DNA from: Nageia nagi
Taxonomy: Eukaryota; Pinophyta
Direction: 5' to 3'
NCBI GenBank assembly: GCA_050084985.1
Contig: JBITNC010000001.1
Location: 54,746,001 to 54,810,000 of the forward strand
Length of the DNA stretch: 64,000 nt
Shown here: positions 24,754-36,684 of the stretch, piece after piece
Layout: each line of letters begins with the position of its first letter
Position numbering within the stretch: position 1 is the stretch's first letter
Made by a program: the position numbers and the translations under genes
Notes under the pieces: generated by a model
Databases searched by the model: none
Seen by the model: only the letters and a program-made list of their open reading frames with translations
Told to the model about the DNA's origin: nothing

Positions 24754-25225
24754 TGATGGAATTGAAGGATTCCATATAACCAAGATCTCCTTGGAATTTC
24801 TTTAACAATAATGTGTCATTCATCTATCTAGCAAAGGAAAGAAATAATCACACAAAAGATAACACATGATGTATAGTGGTTCCTCCATCTCTTGAGAGTA
24901 CATCCACTTTGAACTATCATTCTATTACTTTCTCAGAAGATAACTCTCCTACAAATTCTCAAGATAAGCATTACCATGCTTGATCAAGTTTGATCAAATT
25001 TCATAATGAGAGAAGTACCTCTCTATTTATAAGAACTAATCCACCATTAAACCTTTCTTTACCCAAGGGTAAGGTTAAACATGTTTTTATATTTATTTCT
25101 CTTTCTATTTTTATTCTCTTAATGCTTTAAGGTATCTAAAGATACTTTAAGCATTAAGTGAATTTATATTAAATAAAAATATTACATAATAAATATTACA
25201 CAATATTACATTACAATTTCCAATA
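24754..25225 (-). repeat. 5' LTR of the LARD-like element (472 bp)
   Basis: It runs from TGATGGAATTGAAGG to CAATTTCCAATA on the + strand. The final CA expected of an LTR is TA here, a single transition. Compared with the left copy it has an extra GATCAAGTTT duplication near 24985. Confidence 0.9.
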
Positions 25226-25230
25226 GTTAG
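25226..25230. other. Target site duplication, right copy (GTTAG)
   Basis: Identical to 20611-20615. Confidence 0.85.
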
Positions 25231-25584
25231 ATCTATTTTGGTCATTTTCTCACTTTTCTCATTGATCCACTCACCCTTTTTCACTCATCATTTGATAAGA
25301 TGGATGTGGCCCTATTTTAGAATTCATTCCATCTTCTCACTCAAGGGGGGTGTAATCATCAACATTTCCACATTCTTGATCATTATTGTTCCATTATGCA
25401 TCCCCATAGGTGCAATCATATTTTTTGTAAAATTGCCATTTTGGTCTTGCATTTTGCTTATCATTTTAGCATATTTATCATTTAACATGGCATTTTATTT
25501 AGGAGTTGTATGCCTATGTGTTAAAATGCTTGGTAGGTCTGTGAGCCTACACTTTATCATTTGAAAAGATTGTATCATTATCAT

Positions 25585-25705
25585 TTCATCCTTCGATTGT
25601 TGGGTCAAAGCATAATCATTGATCATTTCTACCCTTCAACTATTGGGGAAAAGTAAAATCATTTTACCCTTCAACTATTGGGGCAAAGAATAGATCATTT
25701 TCTTT
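25585..25705. repeat. Short tandem repeat with CCTTCAACTATTGGGG
   Basis: Three imperfect units of about 41-50 bases carry CCTTC(A/G)A(C/T)T(A/G)TTGGG(G/T) followed by (C/A)AAAG and ATCATTT. Confidence 0.65.
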
Positions 25706-25852
25706 TGTTGTTTAGTTACTTGATGTAATTGCATCCATTTGACATGACTATATCACATTAGCATATAGTAAACTTCTTATAGTTCTATTTTATGATCATT
25801 TATTTTTAGTACTTTTTTATGTGATTGCATTGTTATCACATATTGTTTTCTC

Positions 25853-26145
25853 TAGTACCAACTAGTTACAACATGATTATGTTGGCACCATGAGGTGTTA
25901 TAGATAGGTACCCTCAACATGATTATGTCACTTGTATCATATCTCATTTTTATGGTACAAATTGGTTATGGTATGATAATGTTGGCACCATGAGGTATTA
26001 TAGCCATAGGTACCCTCAACATGATTGTATTGCTTGTATATATCCCATATTATTTTGGTACAAACTGGTTACATCATGATTAGTGTTGGCACCATGAGTG
26101 TTATAGCCATATGTACCCTCAACATGATTGTTAAACCTATCATCA
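25853..26145. repeat. 100-bp tandem repeat, three units
   Basis: GTTGGCACCATGAG starts at 25881, 25981 and about 26085. Each unit continues with a TTATAG...GGTACCCTCAACATGATT block and a TTGGTACAAACTGGTTA-like block. Confidence 0.85.
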
Positions 26146-26305
26146 TAACACACACACTAGCAAACAAAATCATTTCTCACACACCACCTCTTTTTGTACT
26201 GTATTTCACATCTTGTAAAATATCATTTGCATCTCATGAAAACTCACATAAAAAGGGGAATTTGTAAATACCTAAAAATTGTTCATTCAACTAAATTAAG
26301 TGACT

Positions 26306-27356
26306 CATAATGATTTGATATATCTTACATATTATCATGATCTTATTAGCATGTAGAACCTATGTAACACTTCTTGTGAGATCATGCTTGGTAACTTATC
26401 CCTTTGTTACCATTTGGTCAACCCTAACCCTAACTAACCTATCAATTAGGGATTGATAAACTAATTAAGCTTAAAATCCTAACCAACCTACCAGTTGGTC
26501 ACTATCAAAATATAAAGGTTAATTTAAAATAATTTCCTATCTCCAACACTTACACCAATGGATTTTTATGTGTTCTTGCATGCTCAACATTCATCCCACT
26601 ATGTTCTTAAACTTTGGCAGCTTGGTATCTCCCATGTTAGCTCAACCCATCACTTATAAGTAAAAAAGGTGATTCTTATCCTCATCTTGCAAGGTAATCT
26701 TAGGTAAAATCATTTTATTTAAATTTTTATATGAACTAACATTATTTCAAGTTATTTTGTAGGTTCTTGGAGCTCACAAAGCATATCAAATCATATCCTT
26801 TTGGTCATTTTCTAACCCACTTATGCATGTCATAATGATTCATTATATCTTGCATATTATCATGATCTTATTAGCACATCAACCCTATGTAACACTTCTT
26901 GTGTGATTATTCTTGGTAACTTAGCCCTTTGTTATGATTGATCAACCCTAACCCTAGTTGGCCTATTGATTAGGGGATTGGTCAAATGGTAATGTTAAAA
27001 TCCTAACCAACCTATTAGTTGGTCACTATTAAAATATAAATATCAATTTCAAATCATTTCCCTCTCTCTAACACTTCCAACAATGGATATCTTATGAGTT
27101 CTTGCATGCTCATCCTTCTTCCCACTATGTGTATGAACTTTGGTAGCTTGATACCTCCCATGTGAGCTCAACCCATTAACTCTATAGTAAAAAGGTTATT
27201 CTTATCCTCATCTTGCAAGGTAATCTTATGTAAACTCATGTGATTTGGATTTTTATATGCACTAACATTGTTTCAAGTTGTTTTGTAGGTTCTTGGAGCT
27301 CACACAAACATATGAAATCATATCCTTTCAGTCATTTTATAACCCACTTGTGTATG
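26306..27356. repeat. 525-bp direct tandem duplication
   Basis: Copy 1 is 26306-26830 and copy 2 is 26831-27356. Both begin CATAATGATT, both include AACACTTCTTGTG, CCTAACCAACCTA, GTTGGTCACTAT and GTAGGTTCTTGGAGCTCACA, and both end with an AACCCACTT block. No coding frame is shared by the two copies. Confidence 0.88.
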
Positions 27357-30300
27357 GTTGCATTTTAATATTTTTATTTGTATACTTAGGCTAGATTAGT
27401 TTAGTTTGTTTAAATCATTAGCAAAATCATTTTATATTTATGTTATTTTGCATCTTAGGCATTGAGCCATTTCTAGTTTCCTTATTGACTTAAGGTTTGG
27501 AGGTTTACAAGTATACAAGTCCCATATTTTCTTGGCTCTAGGATCCCAAGGATCTAGAGCTTAGAAACCTCCATAAATATTTATTTTTCAATTCATTTGG
27601 CATCTTTGTATCTTTAAAAAAAGGATAAATATCTAAATGTTGTACCTATTTTATCTTATTATCATTTTCATATCATTACCAACCAATATTTTAGATATTG
27701 CCAAGTGGGTATCCAAAGGCCCTTGAGGTTATCATGTTTTGCTTGTGTTTAAGTTCAAGTGGTGGGATATTTGGACATCCTAAAATTTACTCTCTGATAT
27801 CAAATGAAATATCCTAATTTTTCTACTCAAAAATAGAAAAAAATTATACACCAATTTTTATTTTTTACAAAATATATTTCATGTCAACCAATTTCTATGT
27901 TAACCAATTCATTCAAATAATCTTAAGTGTGAAACTTATAATTTCCTCAGTTTTTAACATTCATAAAATACAAAATTATATAATCATTTCAATGTAAATG
28001 TTAAACATAATAACATATGGTTTTAAATACAATAATGGAGATAAATATATATATTTCTCATACAAAGTTTGACATACACTCAAATCATAATATACAAAAG
28101 TATAACTCATTTTCATCAAGTATATGTCTAAATCAATTCATTCCATAACTAAATAAACAAATATGTAACTTATTTACATAAATTTCATTTCTCATGCTAA
28201 GTTTTCATATGTTCTTCATCACCCTCAATCTTTCTCATACCATTCTCAAAGTATTAACTACATCTAAGATATGCAAGTTTTTGGGATCAGAACCAACTCT
28301 TCAAATGAGAGGCATAACTAATTTTTTGATGCATTTTTATACATAATATGACTTTATGATAAATTTATTTCAAATCAATGCAACTAACATTTGATGCATA
28401 TATAACATTCATGCATCATCAAAATAACCATTTCTAAATATAGGAAGTATCAAAAATATCCAGTGAACTTTTCATCATATGACTACGATGCCTCTCCATT
28501 TTCACCTATATAAAATATGTACTTTCATTTTCATAAAACATTAACACCATATAAAATTATAATAAATTACATAAGCAAAATTTATTCTCAATTAACAAAG
28601 ATGTTAAACAAACTACATAATTCTATACATACCATGAATCAAGATCCTACTTGATCCTTAGATTCATATCCAAAAACAGGACTATCTTCCATTAGCTACA
28701 TGCACATACTAAGGATACTTCTTGTTCCTTATTTACTAATACATCATATTAAATTTTAATACCAATATATTAATAATGCTTCAATAAATATGTAACCACT
28801 CATTGCTTGATCACCAAATCAAATAATAATTAAATCTTCACTAACCACTTTTAGTCTATCACATCTTTGATTAAATTAGCATACCTTATAATGTAATCAT
28901 GTCAAATCATTAATCAACATTACAATAATTATAATATGATGCATACATGAACTTAGTCCTACCAATACTAGTAGTTCTTGGTCCTTAAACTAGTCACATC
29001 ATAATTCATAAGTATAACATATTCACTATGAGCTATTATTTTATACAATACACTTTCTATGTTGATGAGGAGGGTTTAGGACCTATGTTCAATATGCAAA
29101 AATATACTAATCATTTTAGTTACTAAATTAATCAACAACTTAACAAAACATAATATAAAAATTATATTTATAGCCTTAAGTGTTTATAGTTTGAATACCT
29201 AATCAATGGACATTCTACAATTCCAATCCTTATTTTTCAATAAAATAATTGAGATATAAATCTATTCTTGTTTGTTTTCATAACATATTAAATAATCAAG
29301 GACCTTTAAACATTATCATAATACCCTATGCTAACAAAATTTCTCATCCTTTCTAAAGCATATGACATACACTAACCTTTATGTCTAGTCACATAAAGTG
29401 CTTCTACATTCATATAACATCATTTTCAAAAGGAAGATACCATTATTATATAATAAGCTTGATTTGTATTCATCAAGTTCAATCATATTGCATAAGACTT
29501 AAAACATAATCAAAAATTCTACAATTTCATATATTAGGTAAACTTGCATTCAAGGTAAGAAATCAATACACATGAAAGGATCAACCATTCTCCAAAAGAT
29601 TCAAGTTACCCCATTAAAAAAACTTTCATAAAAATTTAATTTACTGATTTATTTCACATAATAAATATTATAAAACATATTTTCATTGTGTTATTTAAAT
29701 AAGCGCATCCAATTTATAGTATAGTATTCAACTACAACATTCTTAATACCTTATTGTATAAGAGTGTAGGTTCATACTCTAGTTGATAAATTACCATCTG
29801 ATTTCTTATACAATTTCATAATGCAATTCAATAAGTATATATTAATATTTAATTAATATTTAAATAAATATATCTTATATTGCAACATAAAGTTTAATAA
29901 CCCTTTTACCTTCTTTCTTAATCCCAAAGGTTTATAAGACCTACCAAAAATTATACACATGAACCATTTTTGTTTCTTTAATTTCACTAAATATTAATAA
30001 TAATAAGTTCAAATTTTTTATTTTAACCCAAGCATATGTTTCCTTGAACATTCATCAGGTTTCCATGTACTTTAGATATATGTATTGGTGTTAGTTTCCT
30101 TACCTAGTTTATTTCCAGCTCCTACTAGCATACCAACAAAACCCAATTTCTTAAATTATTATCACTTAACCACATGGCCATTTTAGTAGAGTGAGTCTTA
30201 TATTCCAATAAATTTTTTGCTTCAAACATCCAATCAAAAAATTGCATAAAATAACTAATCTAATACATTGTATTAGTTATTTTCAAAGCTTGTTATTTTA

Positions 30301-31548
30301 GTTATCACTCATGCTATTTATTTTAGATTATTTATAGATATATATTCCTAAGTTTCTTAGGGCATTAGCAATTGACTAGTTAGCTACTTACAATATGTAA
30401 ATACCAAATAATTTGAATGATAAAAGCCCTGCTATTGCATTTCATAAACTCATGGAATGGAATGATTAGCCATTACTAATTTTTTATGACTATGGAAGTT
30501 TGACAGATGCTTGTATGGTTGGGCAAGACATGACTCATGGAATATGATAATTTTAGGTTACTAGGGATATGGATTTCCTCTAAAGGCATTGAAATTATCT
30601 TACTAAATTCAATAAATAGCAATACTAGTCTAAGTAGATCAAATTGTCTTTCCTAGTACCCTCAAAATGTACACTAAACTAGGAAATTAACAATAGAGAG
30701 TATACATACATCAAAGAATTTTTGAAATAATTTTTTTTAGATGTTGTGGTCATGAGCATGATAGTATATATGTATGAAAAATATGGAATCAATGAGAACA
30801 CACAGGAATTATTTGATAAAATGCATGATACAATGATAGTTTTTAGGGGAAACAAACATGGGGGGTCTATGAATCATTATGTCTTATCAAAATGTATTCC
30901 CTTAGGTTGAAATGATCATAGGAAAAGCACAAAATGAATACATTGGATAATACTATGAATTACTTGACTAAGTACCTCATTGAAATGCAACCTCATGTGC
31001 TACATTGATTGCAAAACAAGTAGAAAATGGATTCATTAAAAGTGCCTATGAATTTTGGATAGAATACCTTGATAATAATTTCAACAAAAAATTCTTCCAG
31101 CATGATTTAATCCAATCAAATGAGGATTTACATAAGTTTTCTTCCACTATACCCTAGAAATTTCAAACATGCTCAAACACTTATGAAATTGTAAAATTTA
31201 AAATCAAAATTATTCTATTTCCAAACAGTGAATGCTACTTTCTTAAATAACCTAGAAAAATACAAGATAAAATATACAATTTCAAAAAACATGAAATGCA
31301 AGTGTTCTTAGAAGGAACCTAGAAATTTTAAATGTAAATTCAAACATACTCCATTAAAAAACCTTTTTTTTTCAATTGCACCTTTTTTCTCCAACCACCA
31401 AGTAGCCTCCAAAAATCCATAAGAGTACAAACAAAAGCCATGTGTTAGAGAGAGTGAGAGGTTATTCAACTTCCATGGAAGGTTACAAACTTCTCTAGAA
31501 ATTCCTCCACAATAAAACTCAAAAATATTTCCAATAATACATAATTAT
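27357..31548. other. AT-rich intergenic DNA, possible diverged LTR near 27.8 kb
   Basis: At 27790-27800 the + strand reads CTCTCTGATATCAAATG, close to the reverse complement of a Met-tRNA primer site and followed by TGAAATATCC. This suggests a minus-strand LTR starting near 27805, but I could not find its end or a partner. The rest holds no recognisable gene. Confidence 0.35.
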
Positions 31549-31573
31549 ACACACACACACACACACACACACA
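31549..31573. repeat. (AC)n microsatellite
   Basis: An uninterrupted AC run of about 12 units. Confidence 0.95.
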
Positions 31574-31841
31574 ATAGTAACATAAAATATTTAGTTAGCT
31601 TTTTACAAAAATAACACTATTTGAATAATAAAATTATTCAAATGCTAAGCTTATTTAAATAAAACACATAATTATTATTATCAATTAATAATTTATTCAA
31701 CAATAATCCAAACATCATAATATTATAACCATATTATAATATTATTTAACGATATTAATAAATAGAATTTTAACCAAATTTTCCTTTTAAAATATCTAAG
31801 TATTTTATTTCATTGCTCATAGGAAATCGACCAACCCAATC

Positions 31842-32625
31842 TTTTCAATGCAATATTTATCTCAATAAGAACTCTAGTGGGAAGAAATGTACATTTTCTT
31901 GATAGTTGTGATGACTAAGGAAGCTGGGTTGGAATGAAGAATCTTTTGCTCATTCTTTTACTGAGAATGCAAAGTGATGTACATAAGATGCCAAGCAAAT
32001 TTACCATTTTGTGAGTGTCATAAATTCCAATAATTTAATCCAAATGCCTCAAAAATTTAAGCACATGTTTACCATAATATGAGGTACCAATGATTTAAAT
32101 TTTAAGCTATGAATCAACCTAAGTTGCGCCTGGTGAGTTCATCAATAGAGCCTTCCATGCATATTTTACATTTTTTATATTCAACTCTAAATTTTGAAAA
32201 GCCATAACTTACAAATCATATCTCTATTTTATTCATCATTCAAATCATTAGAATCATGGAAGAGATATCTTTAATATGGAAGAGAAAAATTTAACAAAAT
32301 TATAAACTTAAAAAGTCACTTTTTTTAAGACTCTAAAATCCATTGTGGATCACTCATCCCATTTTATGGACTTTTGGTCCCACAAAAACCCTGGGATTAA
32401 AATAATGAGAAAAATAATCCTCACACAAAATATAGATCTACTTCTTGGATTGGATCACATAGTTTGAATTTGCTTGGCATCTCAAGTACATCACTTTGCA
32501 TTCTTAGCAAAACAATGAGCAAAAGATTCTTCATTCCAACATAGCTTCCTCAGTCATCACAACTATCAAGAATACGTGCACTTGTTTCCACTAGAATTCA
32601 TGTTGAGATAAATATTGCATTGAAA
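31842..32625. repeat. Fold-back inverted repeat: 160-bp arms, 465-bp loop
   Basis: The left arm 31842-32001 and right arm 32467-32625 are inverted copies. Shared blocks include GCAATATTTATCTCAA, TGATAGTTGTGATGACT, GAATGAAGAATCTTTTGCTC and GCAAAGTGATGTAC, each found reverse-complemented on the other side. There is no transposase ORF. It could be a MITE-like or fold-back transposon, or a chance inverted duplication. Confidence 0.85.
32002..32352. repeat. Loop sequence, copy 1 of a dispersed direct repeat
   Basis: It matches 33787-34159 in the same orientation, from TACCATTTTGTGAGT to the CCATT(G/T)...GATCAC end. Confidence 0.88.
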
Positions 32626-32768
32626 TATTTTTTCAATTATTAATGAAAATTCTCTTATGAAAAAAGTGAAATTTTACTCCAACCTTTCATGCTTTCAATC
32701 TGTAAATCCACAAAAGCACCCATACCACTTTTCAAATAGGCTCCATTAGTTTCTAGAAAAAGAACTAC

Positions 32769-32782
32769 TTTGATACCAACTT
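32769..32782 (-). other. Possible primer binding site, minus strand
   Basis: CTACTTTGATACCAAC is the reverse complement of GTTGGTATCAAAGTAG, close to the site used by Ty3 element A. No paired LTRs were found around it, so this is a weak hint of a buried element. Confidence 0.3.
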
Positions 32783-32789
32783 AATTTGT

Positions 32790-33780
32790 AAACCTTACTT
32801 CAAGATTTAATTTGGATCTTCACACTTTGTTCATTTTAGTGCTTGCAAAAATAAAAATACACACCAAATAAAAACACACAAAATGATGTACATACATAGT
32901 TTCCTTGGTTTGATTGATGTGGTCTGCACCTAACAAATAGTAATCTAATATTGTAGATTCCATTTACAATTTCACTTGCATGATCCTTCTTGCTTCACTC
33001 TTTTGTTTATCAAAGTCGAATCATAAGATCATTGTAGGCTCTCCACTTAAATCCCTTTCTTTGAGCATAGTTCCATGTCTCTTATCCTGGGACGACATCT
33101 TTAGAACTAATCTTTGTCTCTTTTTTTCATCATGGTGATTATGTTATCCACTTCTTTCTTCATGGCAATAATCTTGTCCATGTTTTTTTTCTTCTTTTAT
33201 GCAAGCTTGAAATGCACCTCTATTATTACTCACATAGTTTTATTATTTTTCCTGGATTTTACAATAAAATAGAGTCTTCTATATTTTTCCAAACCTACAC
33301 TAACACACTCTTCTTGGGATGAAAACCCACTAAAATAATTTACTTTTTCCATACTCCATGTTCCCTTTTATAACATTAAGAGATTACAAATTTAGAGTTT
33401 ATGGTTAGATGGTGATAAGATAATATTTGTTATTTTTATTCCCTTACAATATGCTCTCTCACCCTTACAATAATAATCTCTTTTATTTGTATTCTTGTAG
33501 CATTTTTTTGACCTCATATGGTTATATTATCATATTTTTTTAGATTTTGCAAAACTATCAAAACTGCTTTCATGCCATTTTGTCATGACCACAACTTCAT
33601 GAATATGATTTCAAATGTCATAAAATTTCATCCAAGTGTTCTTTGATATATGTAGCTTAATTGGTCCAAATTTCACACTTTAAATATTTACTAGTAGCTC
33701 CTAGAATTTTCATCAATTTGGCCTCCAATGCAGATTTGCACCTGGCAGCTATCAAAATTTGGAGTCATGAATGCAAAATG
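32790..33780. other. Intergenic DNA, no gene seen
   Basis: The minus strand around 33090-33190 reads as a short Lys/Met-rich stretch (MDKIIAMKKEVDNI) with stops on either side, which is not enough to call a gene. Confidence 0.35.
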
Positions 33781-33786
33781 AGAATA

Positions 33787-34159
33787 TACCATTTTGTGAG
33801 TATCATAACTTCCATTTTGTGAGTATCATAACTTTCAAGTATTTAATCTAAATGATTTTAAAATTTAACCACATGTTCATCATAATATGAAGTACCAATG
33901 ATTCAAATTTTAAGCTATGAATCAACTTGAGCTACTCCTAGTGAGTCCATAAATAGAGTCTTCCATGCATATTTTGCATTTTTTATATTTAACTCCAAAT
34001 TTTGAAAAACCATAACTTACAAACCATAGCTCCATTTTATTCATCATTTGAAGAATTGGACTCATGGAAGAGAGCTCTTTAATATGTAAGAGAATAATCA
34101 ACAAAATTATAAACTTGAAAAATCACTTTTTTTTAAGATTGAAATCCATTTCAGATCAC
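33787..34159. repeat. Loop sequence, copy 2 of a dispersed direct repeat
   Basis: This is a direct copy of 32002-32352, here without the inverted arms. An extra 28-base duplication (CATTTTGTGAGTATCATAAC twice) occurs at its start, 33789-33835. Confidence 0.88.
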
Positions 34160-34684
34160 ATTAGTCAAAGACAAAATCAAAAAGACTAATAAACATAAAA
34201 GAGGAAAGGTTTAAAAAGTAGGGTCACTACAAAAATTCTTAAAGTGTGTCTAAGGTAAAATGTTCATTAACTACAAACACTAACCAATAATTGTATATTA
34301 GGACTTACTAACCTATAATCTACTTAATTAGTGCACTAAATATGACTTACAAATTAACTTAAAATCGATTGATATGGTTAGTTAATATTGGTTAAAAAAT
34401 TGATCAACAATGGAAAAATGTTTAGTTGGTAGTAAATATTACAATCTCACTTAAGGTAGTGTAACTTAATCTTTTTTAAATTGAAATTTATACTAAAGTA
34501 TAAATATTTGATGGCATCTATAAAATGTTTTGCCTTGAATAGATTGTTAAATAATCTTATATCATTTGATGATAAATGTTTTAGGTCTTATTTATTTTTT
34601 GCAAAGATATAAAATTACTATGATTAATGATGTAATTGGTAATCTTTTCTTCCATGGTAGATGGTTGTTACAAATTATTTTGGA

Positions 34685-35370
34685 TTGATTCCATATTATT
34701 TACTTTCATGTTTGAAATTTTATCCATGTTGATGCCACATTGTTTACTTTTACATTTGAAAGTTTTTCCATGTTTATGGATTGATGCCATAGTAGTTACT
34801 TTCATATTTTAAAGTTTATTCATGTTGGCACACATTTTATCTATGTTTATGGATTGATGCCACCTTACTTCCATTCTTGGAAGTTAATCCATGTTTATAT
34901 ATTGATGCCACTTTCCTTCCATTGTTGGGAAGTCAATCCATGTTTATGGATGATGCCATAGTAGTTACTTTCATATTTTAAAGTTTATTCATGTTGGCAC
35001 CACATTGTTTATCTATGTTTATGGATTAATGCACCTTACTTCCATTCTTGGGAAGTTAATCCATGTTTATATATTGATGCCACTTTCCTTCCATTGTTGG
35101 GAAGTTTATCCATGTTTATTGATTGATGCCACTTTCCTTAAAATTTTTGGTAAGTTAATCTACATTTATGGATTGATACCACTTTACTTTGATTATTTGG
35201 AAGTTGATCCACTTTTATATATTAATGCCACTTTACTTATATTATTAAAAAGTGTATCCATGTTTATGGATTGATACCACTTTACTTTCATCTTCTAGGA
35301 AGATTATCCATGTTTATGTATTGATAAAAATTGAATCCATGTTGATGGATTAGTTCCACTTTCTTTCTTC
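34685..35370. repeat. Minisatellite 1, roughly 50-60 bp units, about a dozen copies
   Basis: Units combine TTTATGGATTGATGCCAC, TTACTTCCATTCTTGG and AAGTTTATCCATG with variable spacing. Inside, a longer block recurs (34787-34905 and 34955-35090), showing higher-order duplication. Confidence 0.88.
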
Positions 35371-35383
35371 CATCTTATTCATC

Positions 35384-35680
35384 TTGACTTGTGGCATGGT
35401 CAAGTTGGCATGTTGTGGCATATACATCTTGACTTGTGGCATGATCAAGTTTACATGTTATGACTTATAGAATATGCATAATGACTTGTGGCATGGTCAA
35501 GTTGGCATGTTATGGCTTGTGAAAAATGCATATTGACTTACAACATGGTCAAGTTGGCATGTTGTAGCTTGTGGTATGATTAAATTGGTATGTTGTGGCT
35601 TGTGGTATATGCATATTAACTTATGGCATGGTTAAGTTGGCATGTTATGGTTTATGGCATATGCATATTGACTTGTGATC
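35384..35680. repeat. Minisatellite 2, about 52 bp units, six copies
   Basis: Units contain TTGACTTGTGGCATGGTC, AAGTTGGCATGTT and a GTGGCATATGCATA-like segment. They begin near 35384, 35428, 35481, 35532, 35615 and 35668. Confidence 0.88.
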
Positions 35681-36284
35681 ATTTTTTGATCAATTTGGAA
35701 TTTTAGTTGTTTTTGGATTTGAAATTTATTTATGATTTTTTTCTTGAAGCACAATTAGTGCATTAGTTTATTAAGATTAAAAGTGTATAAATAAATTAAA
35801 AATGGTAGAAATTAAAGAATGATACTTACATAGCTAATAATATTAGACCACATCAACTATAGGAACATTCATTTTATAGAGAATCAAATTCTTGTATAAG
35901 GATTACCAAAAATATCACCTTTTGTTAGCCTATGAGAAAGTTTCACCTTGGGAAAATGCAAAGGCAAGGACAAATCCATTAGAGCATCTCAAGTTCTCTA
36001 AATGATTCATTTCAAATCAAATCATTTTATGATGAATTTTACCTTTGGTTATCTACTTAAGAATAAAAATAAAATTTTGAAATAGTTTAAGACCTTGGTT
36101 GAAAATCTAACTAACCTAAAAATAAAAATATTAATAATATACTTTAAGCAATTCACAATCCATTTTACCCCATAGAACCATAATTCTTAAATTTTTTCTT
36201 TATTTGTTCTTTCATGATTCTTAAATTTTGACTATGGGGAAGAAAAAGATGATATGAAATTCAATTTTTCTTATGCTTTTGCAT
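35681..36284. other. AT-rich intergenic DNA, no gene seen
   Basis: Nothing recognisable lies between minisatellite 2 and the copia fragment. Confidence 0.4.
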
Positions 36285-36675
36285 TGGTTCAAGTGTTATC
36301 TCTTAGTATTCCAATAAGCAGCCTACCATCACTCTATCTACCCAAAGGTAGAATATAAAACTATGATAGTTATAGCCCAAGATGCTATTTGATTCAAGAA
36401 TATTTTAAAAGAAATTGGATTTGAAAAATTAGTTCCTACTCATATTTATTCAGATAATTGTCAACCATTGCTTTATCCAAGAATCCTATTTACCATCAAA
36501 GAACAAAGATTGTAGAAATCCAAGCATATTTTATTAGAGAGAAAGTTCTATATAACACTATGTAGCTTTAAGATTGTTCATATAACTTAAACTTCATTTA
36601 TTTGTTTACCAAACCTCTCTTGGAAGCTCAATTATGCAAGCTTAAGGAGTCTATTGGCTTGTTAAATTTTCCATC
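36285..36675 (+). pseudogene. Copia RNase H remnant of element D
   Basis: Visible family blocks are VEYKTMIVIAQDAI (the AEYKA region with the catalytic Glu), FKNILKEIGFEKLVPTHIYS followed by DN, and then decayed forms of the KHI-ERKFYI and FTKPL-ESIG-FPSRGG segments in shifted frames. Stops and frame changes are frequent. Confidence 0.7.
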
Positions 36676-36684
36676 AAGGGGGAA

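Larger units (their letters stand above)
20616..25225 (-). mobile_element. Complete non-autonomous LTR retrotransposon (LARD-like), 4610 bp
   Basis: Two LTRs, 20616-21078 and 24754-25225, share sequence along their length. The target duplication GTTAG is perfect at 20611-20615 and 25226-25230. A primer site lies next to the right LTR on the - strand, so transcription runs right to left. The 3.7-kb interior contains no gag or pol similarity in any frame: only AT-rich DNA, a 43-bp tandem repeat and long A/T tracts. This fits the large retrotransposon derivative (LARD) class, moved by enzymes of another element. Its copia-like TGTTGGAAATTG-type LTR start suggests a copia partner. It inserted about 0.9 kb from the PMD remnant. 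Confidence 0.88.

Noticed and set aside
25238-25564. 108-codon hydrophobic ORF that could look like a membrane protein
   Set aside because: Its hydrophobicity follows from T-richness. It begins 8 bases after the LARD target site, in what is interrupted flanking DNA, and has no charged or topogenic pattern typical of a real membrane protein.
34685-35680. Regular repeats that might be taken for a CRISPR array
   Set aside because: Units are contiguous and degenerate, without unique spacers of constant length, and the DNA is eukaryotic. These are minisatellites.
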